Assembly: GCF_009859475.1 (NCBI RefSeq)
Contig: NZ_CP044549.1
Location: 5,022,001-5,086,000, forward strand
From: Hydrogenophaga sp. BPS33
GTDB taxonomy: Bacteria; Pseudomonadota; Gammaproteobacteria; Burkholderiales; Burkholderiaceae_C
DNA length: 64,000 nt
Direction: 5' to 3'
The translations under genes were made by a program, and so were the position numbers. Below are positions 29,415 through 36,999 of this stretch, in pieces (position 1 is the first letter of the stretch; each line of letters starts with the position of its first letter). Below the pieces are notes generated by a model. That model saw nothing but the letters and a program-made list of their open reading frames with translations. It did not search any database and had not been told where the DNA came from.

Positions 29415-31882
29415 ACGCGCGCGACAAAAACAACCCCACCGAGGCGCCCATGGTGATTTCATCCCGTGCCGACGCGGTCGCGGAACCAGCCGACGAAGCC
29501 CTGGCGCGATCCCATCCTTCCGTTCGCCCTGAGCCAGTCGAAGGGCTCACCCAGACCTTGGCGAAGGTTTCGACAGGCTCAGCCCGAACGGAGGTGGTCC
29601 GCACGCGTCAAGCGAATCCCGCCGCCGGTGTCTCCCGCTTCCACGAAAGCGCCCGCGCCCAGGTGGCCGGCGCGGCCACCTACATCGACGACATCCCCGA
29701 AGTGCGCGGCACGCTGCACGCCGCACCCGTGTGCTCCCACGTGCCGCACGGCACGCTGCGCGGCTTCGACGCCTCAGCCGCTTTGGCGGTGCCCGGCGTG
29801 CGTGGCGTCTTCGGCGCAAACGACATCCCGGGCGATCCCACGCTGGCCGCGTTCGCGCACGACGAACCGGTGTTCGCCCACGAGACCGTGCAGTTCACCG
29901 GCCAGGTGGTGGCCCTCGTCGTCGCCGACGACGTGATGACCGCGCGCCGCGCGGCACGCCTCGTCAAACTGGACATCGCGCCCCTGCCCGCCGTGCTGTC
30001 GGTGCAGGAAGCGCATGCCCAGGCCAGCTACGTGCTGCCGCCGGTGCACGTGAAACGCGGCGATGCGGCCGCGGCCTTGAAGCGCGCGCCCCACGTGCTC
30101 GAAGGCCGCTTCGACGTGGGCGGCCAGGAACACTTCTACCTCGAAGGCCAGATCGCCTACGTGCTGCCGCTGGAGCAGAACCAATGGTGGGTCTATTCGA
30201 GCACCCAGCACCCGGGCGAGGTGCAGCACTGGGTCTCGCACGCGCTGGGCATCCACAACCACGCCGTCACGGTCGAGTGCCGGCGCATGGGCGGCGGCTT
30301 CGGCGGCAAGGAAACGCAGGCCGGCCACCTCGCGGTGTGGGCCGCCGTCGCCGCGCACCGCCTGCAGCGCCCGGTGAAGCTGCGGCTGGACCGCGACGAC
30401 GACTTCATGATCACCGGCAAGCGCCACCCCTTCGCCTACCACTACCGCGTGGGCTTCGACGACAGCGGCCTGCTCTGCGGCCTCGACCTGGAGATGCTGG
30501 CCAACTGCGGCTTTTCCGCCGACCTCTCCGGCCCGGTGGCCGACCGCGCCATCTTCCACGCCGACAATGCCTACTTCCTGGAAGACGTGTCGATCTCCAG
30601 CTACCGCTGCAAGACCAACACCCAGAGCCACACGGCGTTCCGGGGCTTCGGTGGACCGCAGGGCGTGATCGTGATCGAGCGCATCCTGAGCGACATCGCC
30701 CAGGCGCTCGGCATGGACCCGCTGGACGTGCGGCTGCGCAACCTCTATGGCATCGACAGCCGCAACGTCACCCACTACCAGATGAAGGTCGAGGACAACA
30801 TCCTCGAGCCTCTCATGACCGCGCTGGCCAACACCAGCCGCTACCGCGAACGCCGCGCGCAGATCGCGGCCTGGAACGCGAAGAGCCCGGTGATCAAGAA
30901 AGGCATCGCGCTCACGCCGGTGAAGTTCGGCATCAGCTTCACGGCCACGCTGTTCAACCAGGCCGGTGCGCTGGTGCACGTGTACACCGATGGCAGCGTG
31001 CAGGTGAACCACGGCGGCACGGAAATGGGCCAGGGCCTGAACACCAAGGTGGCCGCCATCGTGGCCGATGAACTGGGCGTGCCCTTCGAGCGCGTGCTCA
31101 GCACGGCTTCAGACACCAGCAAGGTGCCCAACGCGAGCGCCACCGCAGCCAGCAGCGGCACCGACCTGAACGGGCGCGCCGCGCAATTCGCTGCGCGCCA
31201 CGTGCGCGACAACCTCGCGGCCTTCGTCGCCGGGCTCGATGGCTGCGGCGCGGGCGCGGTGCGCTTCGAAGGTGGACAGGTCATCACGCCCACCGCCACG
31301 CGCTCGTTTGAAGAAGTCGTGCACGCCGCCTACGCCAACCGCATCCAGCTCTGGAGCGACGGCTTTTACCGCACACCCAAGATCCACTACGACAAGCACA
31401 CGCTCACCGGCCGGCCGTTCTACTACTTCGCCTACGGCGCGGCGGTCGCCGAGGTCGCGATCGACACGCTCACCGGCGAGAGCCGCGTGCTCAAGGTCGA
31501 CATCCTCCACGACGTGGGCCGCAGCATCAACCCGGCCATCGACGTCGGCCAGATCGAGGGCGGCTTCGTGCAGGGCATGGGCTGGCTCACCACCGAACAA
31601 CTGGTGTGGAACGACAAGGGTTACTTGCAGACCCACGCACCCAGCACCTACAAGATCCCGGCCACCGGAGACGTGCCCGAACACTTCAAGGTCGAGCTCT
31701 GGCCCGAGGCCAACCGCGAAGACAACGTGCACGGCAGCAAGGCCGTGGGCGAGCCGCCATTCATGCTGGCCATCAGCGTGTTCGAGGCATTGCGCGATGC
31801 CGTGGCGCAGGCAGGCGGCAAGCCGTTGGCGATGAACGCGCCGGCCACGGCAGAAGAGGTGCTCAGGGCGATGGACCGTTGA
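29411..31882 (+). CDS. xdhB: Xanthine dehydrogenase large (molybdopterin) subunit
   Basis: An 823-residue catalytic subunit that oxidises hypoxanthine to xanthine and urate. Molybdopterin-binding and active-site segments are visible: GGGFGGKETQ, AFRGFGGPQG, GTEMGQGLNTK, and the catalytic Glu in VGEPPFML near the C-terminus. The mature-like sequence starts near residue 72 (NPAAGVSRFHESARAQVAGA); the first 70 residues are unusual, and residues about 37-60 are encoded by a REP-like inverted repeat. It is translationally coupled to xdhA. The usual maturation gene xdhC, commonly next in line, is absent: a TPR-chaperone array follows instead. Confidence 0.94.
29521..29590. repeat. REP-like inverted repeat inside xdhB
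   Basis: The arm starting cgttcgccctgagccagtcg at 29521 and its partner ending ggctcagcccgaacg at 29590 face each other. This is the widespread proteobacterial element of the CGTTC-GGGCTGAGC-TGTCGAA type. It lies in frame in the N-terminal coding part of xdhB. Confidence 0.8.
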
Positions 31883-31893
31883 AGGGCGCACCA

Positions 31894-31922
31894 CAGGAAC
31901 CGCTCCCCCCCGCCTGTTCCTG
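31894..31922 (+). terminator. Possible hairpin after xdhB
   Basis: CAGGAAC (31894-31900) and GTTCCTG (31916-31922) are perfect arms with a C-rich loop, 12 bp after the xdhB stop. There is no T-run. Confidence 0.35.
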
Positions 31923-31951
31923 AGGGGCTTCTGCTACCACAGGAGCCACCC

Positions 31952-32080
31952 TTGTCTGCCGCTCAATCCCCTTCCCGCGAAACACAGATTCGAGCCGTGA
32001 CGCCAGCCCTCACGGCGGCCATGAACAAGATCGCCCCAGCGCTGCGGGCCGCCCTTGGGGAGGCCCACGATGGACGGTAG
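31952..32080 (+). pseudogene. N-terminal remnant of a SycD/LcrH-like chaperone (cassette 1)
   Basis: A 42-codon frame beginning TTG at 31952 after AGGAG, as in the intact copies at 32825 and 34674. It reads like their first 30 residues (SAAQSPSRETQIRAV..., with an Ala/Leu-rich helix and IAPALRAAL) but stops at the TAG at 32078-32080, so the TPR region is missing, apparently by deletion. The next gene starts inside it (ATG at 32070), preserving the 11-nt chaperone/substrate overlap of cassette 3. Confidence 0.6.
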
Positions 32081-32747
32081 CACGGGCAGCAGTTCCGAAT
32101 CGCCGCGCTCCGTCGATCCGACGCCACGCGTGACCAGGAGCAACCAGGTGAGCGCGCACAATCCCGCGCACAACGGCCAAGGCCCGTGGAACGCCCTCGA
32201 GTCGATCAACGACATGTACCTTGGTCCCGACCCCGAGCCTGAGCCCGAGACCAACGCCATCGCCCAGACCCCATTCGAGACGCGGATCGAGACCACCACC
32301 GACATCGATTCAAGCGTCTCGCCCCCCCGATTCGTCCCCCCGCATTCCAGCAGCGCAGAAGGCCTGGACACGTCCGCACCGGCTCTTCCCCAAGTGACAC
32401 CGCCCCTGGCCAGCACACCGCCACCGGTCGACCTCTTCGCCCAGTTGAAGAGTATCCGGGTGCAAGTTCCACAGCTCCCCGCAAACTCGGCCCTGGCGCC
32501 ACGGGCCTCTGCATTGCAGCAGCACCTCGACCATCTGGCGACCGTGAGGCCGCCGTTCTGCTGTCCGAACCGGTACCTGGCCCTTATCGGCGTGGCATTG
32601 GGGGCCATGTCTGTGGCCGTGTATTTCGGCATCCAACCGGGTAGCAACGAGAGGTATGCGGCAATAGCGCCCCTCCTCCTGGCTCTTGCGTTCATAACCC
32701 AGGCCGCCATGCGGCACTACCTTGCGCGTCTGCTGCCCACGGAATGA
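32070..32747 (+). CDS. Candidate secreted partner of the chaperone array (cassette 1), two C-terminal membrane segments
   Basis: A 225-residue protein of unknown function, started at the ATG at 32070. The first two thirds are Ser/Thr/Pro/Glu-rich and probably disordered (GPDPEPEPETN, SVSPPRFVPPHSSS). The part from about 140 is shared with the protein at 35104: VQVPQ, A-x-ALQQ, RP-x-CC-x-N. It ends in two hydrophobic helices (ALIGVALGAMSVAVYFGI and IAPLLLALAFITQAAM). Class II type III chaperones escort proteins with such membrane segments, so a secreted or translocated role is inferred. Its own chaperone gene is truncated. Confidence 0.5.
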   Translation: MDGSTGSSSESPRSVDPTPRVTRSNQVSAHNPAHNGQGPWNALESINDMYLGPDPEPEPETNAIAQTPFETRIETTTDIDSSVSPPRFVPPHSSSAEGLDTSAPALPQVTPPLASTPPPVDLFAQLKSIRVQVPQLPANSALAPRASALQQHLDHLATVRPPFCCPNRYLALIGVALGAMSVAVYFGIQPGSNERYAAIAPLLLALAFITQAAMRHYLARLLPTE

Positions 32748-32752
32748 CCTGA

Positions 32753-32768
32753 CCCATCTGCGGATGGG
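32753..32768 (+). terminator. Short hairpin after cassette 1
   Basis: CCCATC, TGCG, GATGGG, 6 bp after the stop at 32747. No T-run follows, so it may only weaken read-through. Confidence 0.3.
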
Positions 32769-32824
32769 AACCATGCCCTGGTCCGTCCACTCAGTGGCTT
32801 TCATCGCACCCCAGGAGAAACCCC

Positions 32825-33382
32825 TTGTCCGCCAGTCACACCCCACCCCGTAGCACCGAACTCAGAGCCGTGATGGAAGCCGTCACCGCCGAACTGAACG
32901 AGCTCGCGCCCGCACTCCAGCAACTGGACCCCAACACGGTACCGGCCGGCGTTTCTCTGGGCCAGTTGCGGGGCTTGACGGCGTCGACCTACCTGCCCGT
33001 CTACGACGCCGCCCGTGAGCTGTGCGATCAAGGCCGTTTCCAGGAAGCCTTGCCATTGGCGATCTATCTCGTGGGCCACGAGCCGAGGTACCAGCCCTTC
33101 GTCTTCATCGCCGCCTCGTGCCTGCAACGCACGGGTGAGTTTGCAGCGGCAGCCGAGCTGTACGCAGCGGCCGCCAACGACGGCGCCAACGATGCGCTCG
33201 CCGTGTTCCGCATGGGCGAGTGCCTGGAGGCGTTGAAGCTTCGCAAGGAGGCGGGCGAAGCGTTCGACGAGGCCCTCGATCTGGGCCGGCGCAATCCGGC
33301 CCTGTGGCAACTTCAGGATTGGGCCATGAGCCGCGCCCAAGCCCTGAACGCCCAGCCGGCTTCGGAGGCCGGCCAAGGCTGA
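32825..33382 (+). CDS. SycD/LcrH-like TPR chaperone (cassette 2)
   Basis: A 185-residue protein started at TTG 32825 behind AGGAGA; the same TTG context recurs at 31952 and 34674. After an N-terminal helix comes a TPR fold of about three repeats: LRGLTASTYLPVYDAARELC, GRFQEALPLAIYLVGHEP, FIAASCLQRTGEFAAAAELY, FRMGECLEALKLRKEAGEAF. Order and spacing follow the class II type III chaperones (SycD, LcrH, CesD), where the conserved Gln/Gly-rich turn and the 'xECL' motif occur at the same places. Unlike the other cassettes, no substrate-like gene follows directly. The function is inferred from fold. Confidence 0.7.
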   Translation: MSASHTPPRSTELRAVMEAVTAELNELAPALQQLDPNTVPAGVSLGQLRGLTASTYLPVYDAARELCDQGRFQEALPLAIYLVGHEPRYQPFVFIAASCLQRTGEFAAAAELYAAAANDGANDALAVFRMGECLEALKLRKEAGEAFDEALDLGRRNPALWQLQDWAMSRAQALNAQPASEAGQG

Positions 33383-33522
33383 CAAGCCGCTTTCCCCGGC
33401 CATGTTCGCGCCCATGCCGATGCGCCCAACGAGGCGAGCAGCCCCTCTCTCTCCAAGAGGAACCCTTCCAAAAGAGGCGTCACACAAGCTCTCCAACCTC
33501 TATCCGTGGAGACCTTGCACAC

Positions 33523-34074
33523 ATGCCCACCCACCGCAGCCCACCCGACGAAGCACAGCTCATGGCCGTGCGAGACGCTGTCCGCGCTGAACTCCAAGAC
33601 CTGAGCGCCTTTCTGGAGCGCTCCACCCTTCTGACCTTGCCAAAGGCGTCGCTCGGCAAATTGCGGGGTCTGGACGCGGCCACCTACTTTCCCGTGCACG
33701 AAGCGGCCGAAGCCCTGTGCGACCAGGCCCGGTTCGAAGAAGCGCTCCCGCTGGCGCTCTATCTGATGGTGCACGAGCCAGGACACCAGCCGTTCAACTT
33801 TCTCGCGGCCTCCTGCCTTCATCGTCTGGGCCATCTCCATGAAGCCGCCGAGCTCTATGCCTCGGCGGTCAACGGCGGGCCCGACGATGCCATTGCCCTG
33901 TTCCGCCTGGGCGAATGCCTCGAAACGTCACAACGGCGCAAGCAAGCCCGCGAAGCCTATGAAGCCGCTCTGGACGTGAGCCGGGACAACGCCGATCTTT
34001 GGCAACTTCAAGATTGGGCCATGGCCCGATCGCACGCACTGAACCACACCCAGGAGAGCCAACATGAGCGCTAA
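33523..34074 (+). CDS. SycD/LcrH-like TPR chaperone (cassette 3)
   Basis: A 183-residue paralogue of the protein at 32825, but started by ATG and more diverged (SLGKLRGLDAATYFPVHEAA, FEEALPLALYLMVHEPGHQP, FLAASCLHRLGHLHEAAELY, FRLGECLETSQRRKQAREAY). The TPR core and the C-terminal WQLQDWAMARSHALN helix are complete. Its stop overlaps the start of the next gene by 11 nt (ATGAGCGCTAA), so the two proteins are made together; that supports a chaperone and its own client. Confidence 0.7.
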   Translation: MPTHRSPPDEAQLMAVRDAVRAELQDLSAFLERSTLLTLPKASLGKLRGLDAATYFPVHEAAEALCDQARFEEALPLALYLMVHEPGHQPFNFLAASCLHRLGHLHEAAELYASAVNGGPDDAIALFRLGECLETSQRRKQAREAYEAALDVSRDNADLWQLQDWAMARSHALNHTQESQHER

Positions 34075-34555
34075 ATCCACCCAGCCATACAGTTCACCCA
34101 ACCCCATTCCCCAAACCACCCCGGTTGAAACGAAGGCCGATGACGCGCACGCCAACAACACGGGCTCTGCGCAAGGCCGGTGGAACGACCACACCACGCG
34201 CGCCAAGGAAGTTCGAATCGACTCGGGCGTGCCCACCGACGCAGAGATCCCGCAAGCCCGTTCAGAGCAGAAACCAAAAGGAGCCGTGGAGAACCTCGTG
34301 AGGAGCTCCATCACGGATGGCAATGACGCAGACAACGGCCCCTTCAGAGCAGGCCTGCAGAATGTCGCCAGACGGATCCCTCCCTCAGCCCCAGACTCTG
34401 CAGGGGTCATGAGCATGCAGCAGCGGATCGATGATGCGTCCCCAAACCCGCGGGTGGCCCGTGCGACTCTTTCCCTGGGCATGAGCCTGACCCAGGTCGG
34501 CACAGTACGTTTGATACAGCTCTGCGTGACCCCACCAACAGCACCTTCAACATAG
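34064..34555 (+). CDS. Candidate secreted partner of chaperone 3
   Basis: A 163-residue polar protein of unknown function, rich in Ser, Thr, Pro, Asn and Gln at the N-terminus. A short part near 125-150 (SMQQRIDDASPNPRV) lines up with ALQQRIDAV of the cassette 4 protein. The expected C-terminal membrane segments are missing: after RATLSLGMSL the sequence turns polar and stops, which suggests a frameshift or truncation. It starts inside the end of the chaperone gene. Its product may be non-functional. Confidence 0.45.
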   Translation: MSAKSTQPYSSPNPIPQTTPVETKADDAHANNTGSAQGRWNDHTTRAKEVRIDSGVPTDAEIPQARSEQKPKGAVENLVRSSITDGNDADNGPFRAGLQNVARRIPPSAPDSAGVMSMQQRIDDASPNPRVARATLSLGMSLTQVGTVRLIQLCVTPPTAPST

Positions 34556-34611
34556 GGTGATGGACCGGCGCAGACGGCATGGAGTCCATCGCGCCTTGAG
34601 GCCTCACATCA

Positions 34612-34627
34612 AAGGAATCTATTCCTT
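34612..34627. promoter_or_regulatory. Palindrome upstream of chaperone 4
   Basis: AAGGAAT-CT-ATTCCTT, 46 bp upstream of the TTG start at 34674, in the 118-bp gap after cassette 3. It could be an operator. Confidence 0.35.
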
Positions 34628-34673
34628 CGGGTTGTTACTGAGCGGCGTCTCGTCACAACCCTAGGAGATTTCT

Positions 34674-35189
34674 TTGTCAGACTGTCACACCCCACCCTGT
34701 ACAACGCAACTCAGAACCGTGATGGAGGCGGTCACGGCCGAACTCAACGGGCTTGCTCCCGAACTCGATCGCTTGGATACCAACACCTTGCCGCCCGGCG
34801 TTTCCCTGGGGCAGCTCCGGGGCCTCACGGCGTCGACCTACCTGCCCGTTTACGACGCCGCGCGGGCCCTGTGCGACCAAGGCCAGTTCCAGGAGGCCTT
34901 GCCGCTGGCGATCTATCTCGTCGGCCACGAACCGAGATACCAGCCTTTCGTCTTCATCGCCGCCTCGTGCCTGCAACGCATGGGTGAGTTTGCGGCGGCC
35001 GCCGAGTTGTACGCTGCGGCGGTCAACGACGGTGCCAACGATGCCCTCGCCGTGTTCCGCATGGGCGAATGCCTGGAGACATTGAAGCCTCGCAAGGAGG
35101 CGGGTGAAGCGTTTTTCCGATCGGGACCAAGCCCGCGCCCATCACCGCCGGCGCCACCTCGAAGTCTCAACCAGTCCCCCACCAACTGA
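34674..35189 (+). CDS. SycD/LcrH-like TPR chaperone with altered C-terminus (cassette 4)
   Basis: A 171-residue protein started at TTG 34674 after AGGAG. It is almost identical to the cassette 2 chaperone up to RKEAGEAF (about residue 145), including the full TPR part, which points to a recent duplication. After that it runs into an unrelated Pro/Ser-rich tail (FRSGPSPRPSPPAPP) and stops, so the last helix (WQLQDWAM...) is lost. The tail is the out-of-frame start of the following gene: a deletion has joined the two. Confidence 0.6.
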   Translation: MSDCHTPPCTTQLRTVMEAVTAELNGLAPELDRLDTNTLPPGVSLGQLRGLTASTYLPVYDAARALCDQGQFQEALPLAIYLVGHEPRYQPFVFIAASCLQRMGEFAAAAELYAAAVNDGANDALAVFRMGECLETLKPRKEAGEAFFRSGPSPRPSPPAPPRSLNQSPTN

Positions 35190-35529
35190 GGGTGACTGGA
35201 AAGACCTCGTGTTGGACGAGGTCGTCGATGGGGCGCCCAATACCGGAGCGCGGACCGAAGGAGCCGATCCGTCGACCACCGTCTCCAACGATCTGGGCAA
35301 CCCAGCCGAGGTCAACGACCGCGCCCCGCAGCTGACCGTTGCGGTGCAGGTGCCGCAGGACACGTCGCCGCAAGCCACCGCACTGCAGCAGCGCATCGAC
35401 GCTGTGGTGGCGGAAAACCGTCCCCTCTGTTGCTCGAACAACGCCTTGCTCGCTTTTGGGATGGGGGCGTGGGTGATGGCCATACCTGCGCTGCGGATGC
35501 TTCTCGCGCAATGTCCCGCGCCGGGTTGA
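35104..35529 (+). CDS. Candidate secreted partner fused by deletion to chaperone 4, possibly degenerate
   Basis: A 141-codon frame from a GTG at 35104, overlapping the chaperone 4 frame by 86 bp. Real initiation may be further in, since the original start seems deleted. Residues 75-141 match the cassette 1 protein in pattern: VQVPQDTSPQATALQQRIDA, then NRPLCCSNNALLAFGMGAWV and one hydrophobic helix. The second helix is absent. Likely a shortened version of the same client family; expression is uncertain. Confidence 0.4.
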   Translation: MKRFSDRDQARAHHRRRHLEVSTSPPPTEGDWKDLVLDEVVDGAPNTGARTEGADPSTTVSNDLGNPAEVNDRAPQLTVAVQVPQDTSPQATALQQRIDAVVAENRPLCCSNNALLAFGMGAWVMAIPALRMLLAQCPAPG

Positions 35530-35672
35530 AGGGCGCATTCGCGTAACCCGAGCGCACACGAAAGACAAGCCAAACGCATGCGCTTGGGCTAAGCTGCAAG
35601 CCCATCAGGGTGGCCCGGCGCATTCAGAAATGACCTAGGTACAGACGACATGCGCCCCTCGAAACGGAGGTC

Positions 35673-36626
35673 ATGCCCATGGTGTTTCCCCCCGAGCTTC
35701 TGCCCTACCTGCTGCCCGAAGAAGCACCGCCCGAGCAGTACGCCATCGGCCGCACGCGAGGGCGGGCCGAAGACATCCGCGATCCGTTGCTGCGGCGCTC
35801 GTACCTCTGGGCCAACGCGCTGACGCTTGCGGCGCTCGAAGCCACCACACGCTTCAGCGGCAAGTTCTCCGGTCTCTCGGCGGGCATCGTCTCTCTCAAT
35901 CCAAACCAGCGGCCTGCGTCCATTCAGGCCGTCGAGGGTTTTGCGTTCGGCATCGGCGTGCACTTCGCGGCCGACGAAGCGCGGCCGGGCGAGGTGATCA
36001 CCGTGGAAGTCGGCGGCCGCGCGTTTCCCTTGGCCATCGCGCTCGGCCCCTACGAACCCCATGGCCTGCCACCGCACCCCGCGGGCGGCACTGGCACTTG
36101 CTGGATCACCAGCACGAACCGCTCGAAGTGGCACCACGGCATCCTCACCTGCCGCCATACGCTGGCCGCGCTGTCCCTGGGCGCATCGGTCGGCTTCCAG
36201 ACCAACGGGGTCCATGTGCAACCCACGCGGGGTCATCTGGCCGACATCGACGCCTGCACCATCGACGCGGCCATCGTGGAAATCGCGCCGGGCGACTGGC
36301 CTGCCGGACTTTCTCGCCTGCCCATCTGCCACACGGTGGCACCGGGCCAGTCCGTGTCGTTCCAGGGGCGGTTCGGCTCGGGCAAGGGCACGGTGTTGCG
36401 GGTGTTCCAGGACCCGATCTATCTGGGCAATCTGTTCGGGCAACGTGTGATCACCGATTGTTCGGGCGGCCCGGGCGACAGCGGCAGCCTGCTGGTGGAC
36501 AACACCAGCGGTGCGGGCGTCGGCATCTACATGGGCGAGATTCCCGACGGCCAGGGCGGACACGAGGGCATGTTCCAGCACCTGGCCCAGGCGGCCACGT
36601 ATTTCGGTTTTTCCACCCACCTGTGA
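35673..36626 (+). CDS. Trypsin-like serine protease
   Basis: A 317-residue protein. The S1-type triad is readable: GILTCRHTL (His), the Asp most likely in ADIDACTIDAAIVEI, and DCSGGPGDSGSLLVD (Ser). No signal peptide is seen, so it probably acts in the cytoplasm. An N-terminal part of about 110 residues precedes the protease domain. GGAGG lies 2 nt before the ATG at 35673 and 8 nt before an in-frame ATG at 35679, so the second may be the real start. The next gene encodes a small Pepco/Trypco-like protein 14 bp downstream; such pairs are described from NTP-dependent conflict systems, but no NTPase partner is visible here. Confidence 0.75.
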   Translation: MPMVFPPELLPYLLPEEAPPEQYAIGRTRGRAEDIRDPLLRRSYLWANALTLAALEATTRFSGKFSGLSAGIVSLNPNQRPASIQAVEGFAFGIGVHFAADEARPGEVITVEVGGRAFPLAIALGPYEPHGLPPHPAGGTGTCWITSTNRSKWHHGILTCRHTLAALSLGASVGFQTNGVHVQPTRGHLADIDACTIDAAIVEIAPGDWPAGLSRLPICHTVAPGQSVSFQGRFGSGKGTVLRVFQDPIYLGNLFGQRVITDCSGGPGDSGSLLVDNTSGAGVGIYMGEIPDGQGGHEGMFQHLAQAATYFGFSTHL

Positions 36627-36640
36627 TTGAGGAGAACACC

Positions 36641-36982
36641 ATGGCCAGTCGCGCGACACCGAGCAAAACAAAGATCCCGCTGATCACGCTGGCCCCAACC
36701 AGCGCGGCCCCCGCCGACCGGCTCGGCGGCAAAACACATGGACTGGTGGACCGGCTGGCCAACACCGTCGAGGTGGACGCGGAAAAGCTGCGCAAGAACC
36801 TCGAAGAGGCGATCACGAAACTCGATGGCGCCCTGGCCAAGCTGCCGCAGGCCGTATCGAAGAACTGGAAGATCGAGAACATCTCGGTCGGCCTGAGCGT
36901 GAGCGCCGAAGGCTCGGTGGGCATCGCCACGGCGGGCGTGGAGGCCTCGATCGAGGTGACGTTCTCGCCGAAGACGCCCTAA
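36641..36982 (+). CDS. Pepco/Trypco-like peptidase-associated domain protein
   Basis: A 113-residue protein with GAGGAG 7 nt before the ATG. Residues 45-110 read VEVDAEKLRKNLEEAITKLD, then NWKIENISVGLSVSAEGSVG and IEVTF, the layout of the peptidase co-occurring domains (Pepco, Trypco1) found next to trypsin- or caspase-like proteases in bacterial conflict systems. Which of the two families fits better I cannot say. It probably binds or restrains the protease encoded just upstream, with which it forms an operon. Confidence 0.6.
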   Translation: MASRATPSKTKIPLITLAPTSAAPADRLGGKTHGLVDRLANTVEVDAEKLRKNLEEAITKLDGALAKLPQAVSKNWKIENISVGLSVSAEGSVGIATAGVEASIEVTFSPKTP

Positions 36983-36999
36983 CCGGGATCGCCCAACCC

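Noticed and set aside
31883..35672. Insertion sequence or transposase explaining the chaperone array
   Set aside because: No transposase motif and no terminal inverted repeats flanking the block were found.
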